A DNA stretch of 64,000 nt from Lachnospiraceae bacterium (GCA_910575475.1 CAJTGD010000025.1:1-64000), one strand, 5' to 3'. Shown: positions 24,656 to 34,805, counted from the stretch's first letter. The notes: generated from the letters alone by a model not told the origin. Numbers and translations: made by a program.

Positions 24656-26574
24656 TATGCCGCTCCCTCATTCTTAAGCGCCCGCTCGATCAATACATCT
24701 TTATAGTCATCAGGCAGGTCTTTAAAATATGCGCTGAACCCCCATACCCTGACGATCAGATTCGGGAAATCCTCCGGATGCTTACGCGCTTCGAGAAGAG
24801 TCTTGCTGCTGACTACATTCATCTGCATCTCAAAAAATCCTTTTTTAATACAGATCATCAGAAAATCCACAAACTTATCCCAATTCTGGTGTATAAAATC
24901 AGGACTAACCATCAGATCCACCACGTTTCCGTTGAATCTGCCTTCGCCATATTCTAATTGCGATGCAAAGTTCATGATCTCTGTAAAACCATGATTATCT
25001 TCATTTGAAATATGGACAACAAATGGTTCCCCGCTCTTACGTCCATCAAATGACGCACCAAAGTCTTTTGCCGCATCCAGATAAGTCGGGCCGCTCAGCC
25101 CGATCTTCAGCCTTCCGCCCAGATAAGAACGATATTCCTCTAACTCCTTCGAGACACATGATGTAATACGGTTTACAAGCTCTGCCACATCAGTATCATC
25201 GCTTCCCCACAGGGAAGGCTTCGACCTCAGTTCTTTACGTACGTCTTCCTTCCCTTCAAAGTCCAGGAGCGTCATCTGTTTTACATCATATAATGTAAAC
25301 CTTTGATCCTCAAAAACAAGTTCCTTTATATTGAAAAGGGCATTGACCAGATTGCCCATTGCCACTGATGTAACTCCTACATCATGATATCGTGCTCCTC
25401 CCCAGGAAACATCCTTTTTATTCTTAAAGCAGTCATCCACAAAAACGGAGAGCAACGGATCGTACTGAAAATACCGCATATTTAAAATCCTTTTAATCTC
25501 TTTGATGTTTCTCTGTAAATAAACCAGATATTTATCCACCAGTTCTTCGAAAGATTTGATATTCTCCAGACGTTCCCTTTTCAGTAAATTTTCCAATGCC
25601 TTTAGATAGTTTAGGAAAAACATATTATTTAAACTTGAACTTTTTCCACCAATCAGTGGTTCCCAGCAAGCGGAGGTGGTGTATTCATATGCATCCGTCT
25701 GATCAATTCCAAATTCAATCAATTGCGGGATCACCACATCATCATTTGCAAGAAGCGGAGCGCCAATCCCTGTCGCAATGGATTCTAAAGCAAGCTCTAT
25801 CAACTCCCGCGGTGTATGCTTGCTTACGCGTAAAAGGCACTTTGGATCCGATAACTGTACCTCCTTCATTGCCTCAATGAATAAGTATGTCAGATCATTG
25901 CATATATAGTTCCCATTTAAATCGGATTTTCCTAACACAAATATCTGTCCGGTATCTCCCATCAATATATTACTTTTGTATTCGTAATTCTCATGAAGCG
26001 TGATGTATAAATCTTTTAATATTTCCTTCACATCTTCTTTCTTAAGCTTTCCCTCTGCAATATCCTTTTCATAATATGGATACAAGTAGGAATCCCATGC
26101 CCCCAGACCAGTCAATCTATGGTCTGTCTGCCAAAACATCTGATTGACAAAAAGCATCCTTTGAATCGCTTCTTCAAAATGTTCTGCAGGCTGATCTTTC
26201 AGACGTTCGAACCAATGTCTTTGTCTCACTGTATCAAAACTCAACTTTTTCAATTTTGTAATTATACGGTCTACCAGCAAGGATAGACTATCCAGCACTG
26301 CATTATAGCTTTTGCAAAAATCATTACTAATCTCTGTTTCCGGATATTTCATCTGGTCCAATCCAAAACGTAGTATTTTGTCGTATGCCGGCGTCAGGTT
26401 CCCGTAAGGCATCCCTTTCGTCGTATCCATCAGATATTTGGTATCCAAAAAGTATACAAACCTTCCTTTTTCTATCTGAATATCCATATTACTACAAATC
26501 AGTAAAAATATTTCATCATAACTTTTATCTACCCCGTCTGCTTTAAATTCCTTCGGAGTCACTCGCGATATCAT
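24655..26574 (-). CDS. Glycyl radical enzyme of unknown substrate
   Basis: A 639-aa PFL-like protein, shorter than most (750-850 aa). The thiyl-radical cysteine lies in TTSACWEPLIGG (Cys303) and the glycyl radical loop in VRVWGFSAYF (Gly612), near the C-terminus as expected. Both key residues are therefore present. The loop (RVWGFSA) differs from the usual RVSGYA or RVAGYS. It is not an obvious pyruvate formate-lyase, ribonucleotide reductase, choline or diol lyase. Its location among glycosyltransferases suggests oxygen-sensitive radical chemistry on a sugar, polyol or glycan precursor. The enzyme would be destroyed by oxygen, fitting an anaerobe. Confidence 0.9.
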   Translation of the reverse strand: MISRVTPKEFKADGVDKSYDEIFLLICSNMDIQIEKGRFVYFLDTKYLMDTTKGMPYGNLTPAYDKILRFGLDQMKYPETEISNDFCKSYNAVLDSLSLLVDRIITKLKKLSFDTVRQRHWFERLKDQPAEHFEEAIQRMLFVNQMFWQTDHRLTGLGAWDSYLYPYYEKDIAEGKLKKEDVKEILKDLYITLHENYEYKSNILMGDTGQIFVLGKSDLNGNYICNDLTYLFIEAMKEVQLSDPKCLLRVSKHTPRELIELALESIATGIGAPLLANDDVVIPQLIEFGIDQTDAYEYTTSACWEPLIGGKSSSLNNMFFLNYLKALENLLKRERLENIKSFEELVDKYLVYLQRNIKEIKRILNMRYFQYDPLLSVFVDDCFKNKKDVSWGGARYHDVGVTSVAMGNLVNALFNIKELVFEDQRFTLYDVKQMTLLDFEGKEDVRKELRSKPSLWGSDDTDVAELVNRITSCVSKELEEYRSYLGGRLKIGLSGPTYLDAAKDFGASFDGRKSGEPFVVHISNEDNHGFTEIMNFASQLEYGEGRFNGNVVDLMVSPDFIHQNWDKFVDFLMICIKKGFFEMQMNVVSSKTLLEARKHPEDFPNLIVRVWGFSAYFKDLPDDYKDVLIERALKNEGAA

Positions 26575-26603
26575 ATATTCCCTCCAATCTCATTAATATA
26601 TGC

Positions 26604-26996
26604 TCACATTTCATATACTGCTTCCCTGATAGATAGTGTCCGGATTTCCTTTGCAAATCCTGCCAGCATTTTGCATATCGAATCATAAGCATTGATAAGA
26701 GTTACCACTAACACATCCACCTCTTCCATCTCTCTTACCTGATGTATGGCAACCACCGGCAATCCTTCCATCTCATGTATACCTTCTCCATTCCTGTCCA
26801 CAAAATATTTTACCTGGATATCGGATTGTTTCAATTCGTCAAACAACAGCTTTCCTATATCACCGGCCCCATATATCGCGACCGACCTATAACCGCACTG
26901 TTGAAAATATTCCGAAAAGCTTTTCCCCGCATTCTTGTTTTCCATCCAGCGTTTCATAAGCAAAAAATTTTCTCGCATCCTGCTTTCATTATCCAT
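26604..26996 (-). CDS. Stand-alone Rossmann-like domain protein
   Basis: About 130 aa from the ATG at 26996, which has CAGGAGA eight bases upstream; the longer frame starts with a GTG lacking a ribosome site. After a helical lead (RMRENFLLMKRWMENK) comes the recurrent domain: SVAIYGAGDIGKLLFDELK, YFVDRNGEGI, GLPVVAIHQVREME, DVLVVTLI. It is nothing but this domain, which elsewhere in the cluster is fused to enzymes. It could bind a nucleotide or nucleotide sugar, or act as an assembly module. Confidence 0.72.
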   Translation of the reverse strand: MDNESRMRENFLLMKRWMENKNAGKSFSEYFQQCGYRSVAIYGAGDIGKLLFDELKQSDIQVKYFVDRNGEGIHEMEGLPVVAIHQVREMEEVDVLVVTLINAYDSICKMLAGFAKEIRTLSIREAVYEM

Positions 26997-27071
26997 ACAA
27001 AATTCTCCTGTCCAGTTTTTAAAATCGTTATTGTCCACCCTTGTGGTGATTAGGTGGGTACGAACAATAGC

Positions 27072-28403
27072 TTATAATCCATTCTTTTTCCTTTGATATC
27101 CTGGGAAATATAATATATGCATAAATCCCAATTTCTTTAATGTATCCTCTATTTCTGACTGACTATCCGGATTTTTGGGCGATATTGCAATGATTACCAA
27201 GCTTTTTTCCCGGTAATCCAGCAGTTCTGTAATCCCATAGACCGGCATATTCTGGAAAGTACCAGGATTTCCATCCTTACTTGACACCGCGAAACAATAA
27301 ATATTTGTTATGCCATGATACACCAGTTCCTTCCATATAGTCCGGCCCGCTTCTCCGGCACCATAAATAATTACATTCTCATACAATCTAATTTTATAAA
27401 GTGCCTGCTTCTTTTCAATGGCAGTACTATGTTCATAAAAACTTTCCGGATCATCCATGACAGAAAGAAGCATTTCTTTCTCTTCTTTCCGGAACATACT
27501 TAAATCTAAAATCCCCTGTTTCTGCAATTTATGAAAATCTTCTGAAAACCTCCTTGAAAATACTTTTCCTGATACTGCAGATATCCGGTCCAGATTCCCG
27601 CTATATGCTAAAAAGCATGCAATCGAATATGCAGGTTTTAGTTTTTGAAACAGGTCGTTCCTCTTTTTTAGGACAGTCCTGATAAAATCAAATTCATCAC
27701 AGATACAAAATATTTTATTTCTATTGAATACAGAGGATTCCGGGTTGTCACGCCGGTTCATATAATAAGGTTTATCAACAAAAAAAGCCCGTTTTGCATA
27801 TGCAAAGGTCTGGAACCAAAAACCGTTATCCTGAAAGGATGCTCCCAGGGTTTCATTATGGCGAATATCGTATGCCTTCAAATATTTTCGCTGATATATC
27901 CCGCTCCATGTATTTACAGGGAAACGAAAGCATTCCTGTTCTTTTTCAATGTCTATCAGTCTTCCATAATATGTATGGCTTTTGTCCTGGCTATATAACA
28001 TCCTCACGAGTCCCTGCTCTTTTTCTCTGAACCTGTAGAAATCTGCTTTCACAAATTCTGCATTATTATGATGGGCAATATAATAGAGTTCTTCATACAT
28101 TGTTTCCGGTATCCAATCATCCGTCTCAACAATGCCTATATATTCCCCACACGCTGCATCAATACCAAGATTCATCTGGTATCCATAACTCTTTTTATCA
28201 GAAATAATCCGGGTGAGTCTGGCGTCCTTTTTTTCGTATTCTTCTAGAATCTCTATGGTACCGTCTGTAGAGCCTGCATCGACACATATAATTTCAATAT
28301 CCCGAAGCGATTGATTACACACACTTTCTAAACATTCTTTTATATATGCCTTTGCATTAAACGATGGCAATATCACCGATATTTTCACCCTGACTTCTGC
28401 CAT
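27072..28403 (-). CDS. Family 2 glycosyltransferase with Rossmann tail
   Basis: About 443 aa from the ATG with GAGGAG eight bases upstream. The N-terminal GT-A domain has SVILPSFNAKAYIKECLES, IICVDAGSTDGT and the metal-binding IVETDDW. The central 110 residues are helical. Residues 340-446 of the long frame form the recurrent domain (NVIIYGAGEAGRTIWKELV, FQNMPVYGITELLDY, LVIIAISP). It is a cytoplasmic transferase in the glycan pathway; donor unknown. The tail has the glycine-rich turn but replaces the usual Asp after strand two. Confidence 0.85.
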   Translation of the reverse strand: MAEVRVKISVILPSFNAKAYIKECLESVCNQSLRDIEIICVDAGSTDGTIEILEEYEKKDARLTRIISDKKSYGYQMNLGIDAACGEYIGIVETDDWIPETMYEELYYIAHHNNAEFVKADFYRFREKEQGLVRMLYSQDKSHTYYGRLIDIEKEQECFRFPVNTWSGIYQRKYLKAYDIRHNETLGASFQDNGFWFQTFAYAKRAFFVDKPYYMNRRDNPESSVFNRNKIFCICDEFDFIRTVLKKRNDLFQKLKPAYSIACFLAYSGNLDRISAVSGKVFSRRFSEDFHKLQKQGILDLSMFRKEEKEMLLSVMDDPESFYEHSTAIEKKQALYKIRLYENVIIYGAGEAGRTIWKELVYHGITNIYCFAVSSKDGNPGTFQNMPVYGITELLDYREKSLVIIAISPKNPDSQSEIEDTLKKLGFMHILYFPGYQRKKNGL

Positions 28404-28418
28404 ATTAAGCACTCCTCA

Positions 28419-29678
28419 TCAAAATAGGCGGATCAGTTCTTCCAGTGAAACAATCCTGCCCGTATAATTCTCCTGCAGTTTTGCTTTTATAACTTCAAAC
28501 TCTTCAAACACAGTAACAATCAGCAAATCAACTGTCTCTAATTGATCGCCGGGACGCCTGATTTGCAGGGCATGGAATTCCTTTTGTTTTCGGTCTATGC
28601 CATATGCGATCTCCAATGGAAGCCTTTTTATGTCCTGATAAAATAGTTCTCCCAATCTTCCCAAGCCATAAATAGCAATCCTTCTACAACCTTCTTCCAG
28701 CAACCTGGTAAATATGGACTGTCCATTTCTTTTTGTCTCCTTTACCTTCCACTCATATATAAATCTATAGAATTTACTATTCTTTTCTAATGCGCAAGAT
28801 AAGCTGTACAATATATCCTCCATCATTTCTGAATCGTATATAAAATATGCGCATACTTTTTTACATACATATTCCTTTTCTACCCCTTCAGCCAAAAATG
28901 CTCCTAAGATATGAACAGGAATTACGCCCGCATCATAAAAGTGCTTTCGATATTTATCTATAAAATAAAAAATAGCATCAACAAATTTTTTATTGTTTTT
29001 AGAAATGCTGTCATTCTGGATTACATTATGGTTTAAACAGAACGGAGTATATAAGGCTTTATAATGGCAGATATTCAGAACTCGGAAAAAAAATTCCCAA
29101 TCCTGGATTCTTGGCATTTTTTCATCAAAGCCTCCTGCCTTTTCAAAGCATTCCCGTTTCATCAAGACCGTATTTGTATCTACAATATTTCTCCAATACA
29201 TGATATGATTCAAATCATTTTCTAAATCATCCTCTTGGGGAATCAGCTTCGCTTTTCCATCCTCATAAACCATTTGTTTACAAAAAACAAATCCTACATC
29301 TTCTTGCGTTGCAGCGATTCTTTTTAGCTGTATTTCTAGCTTATTGTTTTCCCAGTAATTATCGCTGTCTAAGAAAGTAAGGTATTTTCCTTTCGCAATT
29401 TTTACGCCTAAATTCCTGCAGTAATTTGCCCCTCTGTTTTTCTGGTTGCGTATGTACTTTATCCGGGGATCCTCATATCCGTTTAATAGAATCGATGTTT
29501 CGTCAGAAGAGGCGTCATCCACAATGATAAGTTCCCAATTTTTATATGTCTGGCTAAAGACACTGGAAATTGCTTTCTTTACTAAATGCCCTCTGTTAAA
29601 CGTAGGCATAATAATTGATATTAAAACAAAATCATCCTGCTTAGCATTGCGCTGCTCCAAAATCAAGTTTCTTTCCAT
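28419..29678 (-). CDS. Family 2 glycosyltransferase with Rossmann tail
   Basis: A 419-aa protein. Its GT-A domain (20-250) starts SIIMPTFNRGHLVKKAISS, has IIVDDASSDET and the LDSDNYW metal site, and a catalytic-base region around MPRIQDWEFFFRVL. A helical connector leads to the recurrent domain at about 325-419 (RIAIYGLGRLGELFYQDIK, YGIDRKQKEFHALQIRRPG, VDLLIVTVFEEFEVIK). AAAGGAG lies before the ATG. It likely adds one sugar in the pathway shared with its neighbours. Confidence 0.86.
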   Translation of the reverse strand: MERNLILEQRNAKQDDFVLISIIMPTFNRGHLVKKAISSVFSQTYKNWELIIVDDASSDETSILLNGYEDPRIKYIRNQKNRGANYCRNLGVKIAKGKYLTFLDSDNYWENNKLEIQLKRIAATQEDVGFVFCKQMVYEDGKAKLIPQEDDLENDLNHIMYWRNIVDTNTVLMKRECFEKAGGFDEKMPRIQDWEFFFRVLNICHYKALYTPFCLNHNVIQNDSISKNNKKFVDAIFYFIDKYRKHFYDAGVIPVHILGAFLAEGVEKEYVCKKVCAYFIYDSEMMEDILYSLSCALEKNSKFYRFIYEWKVKETKRNGQSIFTRLLEEGCRRIAIYGLGRLGELFYQDIKRLPLEIAYGIDRKQKEFHALQIRRPGDQLETVDLLIVTVFEEFEVIKAKLQENYTGRIVSLEELIRLF

Positions 29679-29758
29679 ATATCTCCTTTGAGTCCCTGTC
29701 TCTGCCTATTCCAATGCAGCGTGGTACATGACCTGCTGTGAACGTTTCCCTCTGCGCC

Positions 29759-31276
29759 CTATAATTCTTCTATGATTTGAGCCAATGATAAAATTTTGTA
29801 TGGAACCCTTTTCTCCAATTCTTCTTTTATCGTGTCAAAATCATAGTCAACCGTCACAATGGCTGCGTCTGCCTCCGGCAGTTTATCACAGAGAGAATAT
29901 ACCGGAATATCCGCCTTTATCTGGCCTCCCCTTACATCTATACCATAGCGAACCTGGACACAGCCTTTTCGAAGTTCTTCTACAAGATGTTTTCCCAGCA
30001 TTCCCATTCCATATACAGCCACCGAATGGATCCCCTGCTCCTCTAGTCCGTCCTCAATATGGATATCTTGTTCTTTCAGATAAAGCCATTTATCAAGCAC
30101 TCTCCAATATTTCTCATAACGGAAAGCTTTTGCCTGCAATCTTTTTTGCTCCTGAATCAAAGACTTGCAGTAATCCAAATGGACATATTTCTCCAAATAT
30201 CCTTTATAATGCTCTTTAGCATAATAGATTGCCTGCAAATACTGATCCCCAAAACGGCAATCAGGTTCCAGATACATCCCTTCCCCCCATTCGTTCCAAG
30301 CATTAAGGAATATGAGTTCATTACCATCTGCCATATTTTTTGCGATCAATTCTGACAGATACTCCCTGAAAGCTTCCGGTGAGGCATCATATACTACGTT
30401 TCCCTGGTTTCCCCGGCGTGGAGTATCATCATAACCGACAAATCCTCCATAGGCCTGATTTTTATCACCAGCATGCTCTAAAATTTCTTTCCAGATAGTA
30501 TGGTAGTTCAAAAAAGAATGTGTCTTATTCCTGTGTTCCATCATAAAAGAACTCATTGCGTGCCCAGGTTCATGGTACAGTGCAAGATCCATATATTGTC
30601 TCTGCGTTTCCCCGCTATCCGCAGCGACAACATATATCCCTGGAAAACCTTCTTCTGCCGCCCATTCCTTCCACCTCTGCATCATTTTATTAAAGCATGG
30701 CATGAGTTTTGCCTTGTATACCACAAAGACAGGTTTTTCATCTTTCTTCAAATACCTTTTATCGTGGAAAAACTCACATAAATATTCAAAATGTTCTCTC
30801 CATTGTTGTTCGTGCCCATATTGCTGCTCTAGTAAAATCCCTTTATCCTTCTTCTTATCATTTTCTTCAAAAGAGTCCGCCCAGGTATTTTTATTTACGA
30901 TATGACTCCACGACCTGGCCCAGGTCTCATTGGCCCAGCAAAAACAAAAGGGCATATCGATTTCTTTCCAGGTCAACAGGTTTTCCGCAGGCTTTTCCAA
31001 AATCCTACGTCCATCTTTAAACCAATAATGATAAATACACTGAGCATCAACCCCATAGAGATGCATCAGATCGGCCTGCCATTTCATTACAGATTTATCC
31101 ATTAAGTCATAATAATTATTTTTTTGCGGCTTCCTTGGCTGGTAATGTCCTTCGAATAGTGGTTGCGCTTTACGCACGGCTGTCCACTCTGTAAATCCTT
31201 TCCCCCACCACTCATCATTTTCCTTTACCCGGTGAAACTGCGGTAAATACATTGTAATGACTTTTGCCTCGCCCAT
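29759..31276 (-). CDS. WbsX-type (GH99-like) protein with Rossmann tail
   Basis: About 505 aa from the ATG with GGAGG ten bases upstream. The N-terminal 350 residues are the WbsX domain found in O-antigen and rhamnan loci: ITMYLPQFHRVKENDEWWGKGFTEWT, YHYWFKDGRRIL, FCFCWANETWARSW and FLNAWNEWGEGMYLEPD. The fold is related to family 99 glycosidases, and such proteins behave as glycosyltransferases or glycan-processing enzymes. The last 90 residues are the recurrent domain (SVAVYGMGMLGKHLVEELR, YGIDVRGGQ). No signal peptide, so it acts in the cytosol. Confidence 0.85.
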   Translation of the reverse strand: MGEAKVITMYLPQFHRVKENDEWWGKGFTEWTAVRKAQPLFEGHYQPRKPQKNNYYDLMDKSVMKWQADLMHLYGVDAQCIYHYWFKDGRRILEKPAENLLTWKEIDMPFCFCWANETWARSWSHIVNKNTWADSFEENDKKKDKGILLEQQYGHEQQWREHFEYLCEFFHDKRYLKKDEKPVFVVYKAKLMPCFNKMMQRWKEWAAEEGFPGIYVVAADSGETQRQYMDLALYHEPGHAMSSFMMEHRNKTHSFLNYHTIWKEILEHAGDKNQAYGGFVGYDDTPRRGNQGNVVYDASPEAFREYLSELIAKNMADGNELIFLNAWNEWGEGMYLEPDCRFGDQYLQAIYYAKEHYKGYLEKYVHLDYCKSLIQEQKRLQAKAFRYEKYWRVLDKWLYLKEQDIHIEDGLEEQGIHSVAVYGMGMLGKHLVEELRKGCVQVRYGIDVRGGQIKADIPVYSLCDKLPEADAAIVTVDYDFDTIKEELEKRVPYKILSLAQIIEEL

Positions 31277-31362
31277 AACGTTTTTCCTCCCTCGGCACTC
31301 CATAATCTCCCCAAACCGCTTTGTGCTTGAATTTGCAGAATTCCCCGAACCCCTCTCTGCAT

Positions 31363-33675
31363 TTACAGTATTCTGGCAATAATTTCATTCTGATGCCTTT
31401 CATCTAAAAATCTCATTGGCGGCTCATGCCAATGAGATAACTCCGCCACGCATTTTCCTGAAATTTCTTCTTTTTCTATACTTCCTTTTTTATACCAGTC
31501 ATACTCATTATCCACTTGTCCAATATCGATTGCCTGAATTCCTCTTTTTGCCATATCATATGCGAGTACAGTGGCTGTGGGTCCTAATGTAATGAGTACC
31601 AATTCATCTGGCCGCACCAATGCACATGCCTGTTCTAAAATATCGTCATATTTCTGAAATGCATTCTTTGCAGGGCATTCCATACGTCGGACATTCCCTG
31701 CTGCTTCAAACAAATCATTGTTTACGCCCATATAGGAATGCTCTCCCTCCACAATAAACAGATTCCTTTTTTTCCATAATTGTTTCATCAGTCCGAAGGT
31801 TACCCTAGCCTGCGTTTTATCCTGATACATCATATACGGGCGCGATACATATGCGTCAAAATAGTCCTTCTTTATATCTAACATCCCTATAATATCATCC
31901 CTCGTTGTTCCTGCTGTCATATAGGCACGAATCGCATCAGCCGCATCCTGCGTATACTTATCAAGATTTCCAAAATTATCTGCAATCGCAATTAAAATCT
32001 GCGGTTCATCCGAGCGTAAAACCTCCAAAAGACGATCTGCCAGCCTTTTATCTGCTTTTTGAAACCATGGCCTGTCCTTCCCCCGGATTATTTCGAATTC
32101 ACCGTCTCCAAAACGGCAAAGTGATTTGTTTTCTATTATGATTTCATGTAATGCTGCTTCTGCTGAATGTATCTTGGGAAATATTCCTTTTCCATGTTCA
32201 AACGGCATATTGGAACGCTTTTGCTCGTACATTGCCCTTCTGGCTTCCAAGAATGCTTTTTGACGTTTAGCTTCATCGATAAATGGGTTTTTCTTCTGTG
32301 TCTCATCCCAAAAAATATATAACTTCTCAGTTGGTATTTCCAGACTCTTACAATTCTCGACGATTGACTCATAACATAACGGCGAAATAACAATCAAATC
32401 ATAGTCTTTCTCTTTTATTTCCCCTGGAGAAATAATTTCATAATTATCCCTGATCCCTTGTTTTATGGTATCAACCAAACCTACCACCGTGCAGTTTTGA
32501 TAGTTTATGCTGTTCTTCACTATTTCAAACTTTGTTCCAATGCCCCAAATCAACACTCTTCCAGAGGAGTTCTGTCCTTTTGTCATATTACTTTTTTCCA
32601 AGATTTCTTTAAATGTCAACCCCTTGCCCGGTATCCTTGTCTTAATCTCTTCATCCTCAAAACCAGTTGCACATACAATACAATCAACTGAAACATCTTC
32701 TTTTATTTCTTCATAAATCGGGAATTCCGCATTCTTATTTGAAGCATTTTTGTCGATTCCATATTTGATACAGATTCTTTGTGAGTCAATCAGCTGGCAA
32801 AGTTTTCTTCCATATAGACCAATTCCATATATTGCAATGCTCTGTATCAAATTCCTGCATAGATAATCATTTATCCATTGCGCTTTTGTATGATTGATCA
32901 ATTCATCCAAAGCCATATACTTTTCATATTTTGCAACTCTCTTTTCTATTGTATTGATAAATTCTCTTTTATTAACTTCATCAAATATCTCTAATCCAAC
33001 AACCTTGTCTTTAAACTCAATCCCGGAATTTGTCATTGCCATCCAATTAAAAGACGCATTATTTCCATCTTCTTCATGAACATACAGATATTTGTCATTG
33101 TACACAACAGCACTTTTTTCATGCATCATGCACACCCAGAAAAGATGATCATCCCATCCGTTGTTTTTCATAGGATGATTGAGCCATCCCCTGGGAACCG
33201 CTTCCTTTCTGATCAACATCTGTCCAAGAGAAATTAAAGGATATCCTGATGACAGATATTCATTCAGATCGAAACTGATTGATTTCATTTTTTCCGAGCT
33301 ATATATAGACTCTTTTTGCCTGCGATATCCATTACAAAATACCGCATCAAAATTTCTTATCTTCTGTAATTGACTATCAAAATAATCTCTCGCAATGGAA
33401 TCGTCCTGATCCAAAAATAATATATATTGTCCTTTGGACTTCATAAATCCGTCTATTTTCGTCTGATGAATTCCTTTATTTTGCTTATGGTTAAGAAATT
33501 CTATCCTTACCCGGCTTGTATAATCTGTAACTTTGAAAAATTCCTGCGGATAATCATTTACGAAAATAATTTCTATGTTTGAACAGTCAATATTTATATT
33601 ACTTTCTATACTGTCAATAATCCTGCTTATATATTTTTCTCCTCTGTAGAGTGGTACTATCACACTTATCAACAT
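31363..33675 (-). CDS. GT2, double Rossmann, GT-D (DUF1792) fusion glycosyltransferase
   Basis: A 770-aa protein with two transferase domains. Residues 1-240 are GT-A family 2 (ISVIVPLYRGEKYI, LFLDQDDS). Residues 280-345 (SIAIYGIGLYGRKLCQLI, YGIDKNASNK) and 370-450 (VLIWGIGTKFEIVKNS, VVGLVDTIKQG) are two copies of the recurrent domain. Residues 490-770 are a GT-D/DUF1792 domain (LCRFGDGEFEIIRGKDRPWFQ, LVLITLGPTATVLAYD, DIGQVDNEYDW). That domain is known from glycosylation of serine-rich adhesins in streptococci. It probably adds two consecutive sugars. It overlaps the upstream GT4 gene slightly. Confidence 0.86.
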   Translation of the reverse strand: MLISVIVPLYRGEKYISRIIDSIESNINIDCSNIEIIFVNDYPQEFFKVTDYTSRVRIEFLNHKQNKGIHQTKIDGFMKSKGQYILFLDQDDSIARDYFDSQLQKIRNFDAVFCNGYRRQKESIYSSEKMKSISFDLNEYLSSGYPLISLGQMLIRKEAVPRGWLNHPMKNNGWDDHLFWVCMMHEKSAVVYNDKYLYVHEEDGNNASFNWMAMTNSGIEFKDKVVGLEIFDEVNKREFINTIEKRVAKYEKYMALDELINHTKAQWINDYLCRNLIQSIAIYGIGLYGRKLCQLIDSQRICIKYGIDKNASNKNAEFPIYEEIKEDVSVDCIVCATGFEDEEIKTRIPGKGLTFKEILEKSNMTKGQNSSGRVLIWGIGTKFEIVKNSINYQNCTVVGLVDTIKQGIRDNYEIISPGEIKEKDYDLIVISPLCYESIVENCKSLEIPTEKLYIFWDETQKKNPFIDEAKRQKAFLEARRAMYEQKRSNMPFEHGKGIFPKIHSAEAALHEIIIENKSLCRFGDGEFEIIRGKDRPWFQKADKRLADRLLEVLRSDEPQILIAIADNFGNLDKYTQDAADAIRAYMTAGTTRDDIIGMLDIKKDYFDAYVSRPYMMYQDKTQARVTFGLMKQLWKKRNLFIVEGEHSYMGVNNDLFEAAGNVRRMECPAKNAFQKYDDILEQACALVRPDELVLITLGPTATVLAYDMAKRGIQAIDIGQVDNEYDWYKKGSIEKEEISGKCVAELSHWHEPPMRFLDERHQNEIIARIL

Positions 33676-34790
33676 CCTGCCGCCTCATCATCGCTGTTAT
33701 ACATATTTTCCAGCGTTTTCATATATTGTGTAATATCGTATCCTGCCTGTATTACCTGATCCGCATACTTCCTTCTATTTTCCGTCTCAATCTTATCCGA
33801 TAAAATCCTGTCCTGCCAGACAGACACATCTAAAGGCAAAAAAGAAATGTTATCTGTGACCGCTGTCTCCTTTGTTACCGTATCGCTGACCAGACATTTT
33901 GCCCCTGAAGCCTGAGCCTCTATCGCAACAATCGGCAGCCCTTCGAAATGAGAAGGCAGTGCGAATATATCTACCGCCTGAAGCCAACAATTTACATCAT
34001 CACAGGCACCTGCTAAAAATACCTTGTCTACCAGATGATACTGTTTTATCAATAGCTGTATCTTATCAACTAATGGCCCTCTACCGATCAATACTAATCT
34101 AACGTCTTCTTTTATCTTTACAGTCTCTTTCATCAATTCTATTAAAAATTCATGATTCTTTTGATAGGAAAACCGACCGACATGACCGATGATAAGTTTA
34201 TCATCCCACCCCAGACGTTGTCTGATTTCTTTTCTCTTCTGCCCGTTAAACATAAACGAATGCACATCTATGGCATTATTCATAATATGAATCTTTTCCT
34301 GTGGAATCTTATCTGAATATAACCATTCGGCCGCAAGTCTGGAACATGCCCAAAAATCTGTCGCGATATCTGTTGTTAATTCTTCCCGAAGCTTGTAATG
34401 CTGCTTCTCTTTTTCTTCTCTTCCGTTATCATCAAACACCGCCGTATTATGAGCATGAACAATGATTTTAGGTATTCCCGCTTGTTTAGCTAGTTTTTCT
34501 AATTCAAAGCTTTTCCAATAGCTGGTATGTAAATGGACAACATCATAACCATTGGAAAATATCTGCTGTATCTCATTCTGAAAAAGTTTTAAATTATTCT
34601 CTGCCCGATTCTTTACATAAAAAACTCTACATCCCTCTGCCTCTAAATCCTTCTGAAAGTCCAGCTTTTCACCAAATGTAACTATATCAAAACGGAATTT
34701 TGTTTTATCAATATATTTCCAGTTGTTCAAAACATACTGCGTAATGCCGCCCTTTGCATTTGCCAAAGAAAAATGTATGATTTTTTTCAT
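33669..34790 (-). CDS. Family 4 glycosyltransferase
   Basis: A 373-aa GT-B fold retaining transferase. The N-terminal half has KGGITQYVLNNWKYI and DVVHLHTSYWKS; the C-terminal half carries the donor-site motif VDIFALPSHFEGLPIVAIEAQASG and LIIGHVGRFSYQKNHEFLIE. The conserved E-x7-E is in the FEGLPIVAIEA segment. Unlike most neighbours it has no added Rossmann-like domain. It is cytoplasmic or peripheral, and its start lies 16 bases after the radical SAM gene. Confidence 0.9.
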   Translation of the reverse strand: MKKIIHFSLANAKGGITQYVLNNWKYIDKTKFRFDIVTFGEKLDFQKDLEAEGCRVFYVKNRAENNLKLFQNEIQQIFSNGYDVVHLHTSYWKSFELEKLAKQAGIPKIIVHAHNTAVFDDNGREEKEKQHYKLREELTTDIATDFWACSRLAAEWLYSDKIPQEKIHIMNNAIDVHSFMFNGQKRKEIRQRLGWDDKLIIGHVGRFSYQKNHEFLIELMKETVKIKEDVRLVLIGRGPLVDKIQLLIKQYHLVDKVFLAGACDDVNCWLQAVDIFALPSHFEGLPIVAIEAQASGAKCLVSDTVTKETAVTDNISFLPLDVSVWQDRILSDKIETENRRKYADQVIQAGYDITQYMKTLENMYNSDDEAAGC

Positions 34791-34805
34791 ATAGAATTAC
34801 CTTAA

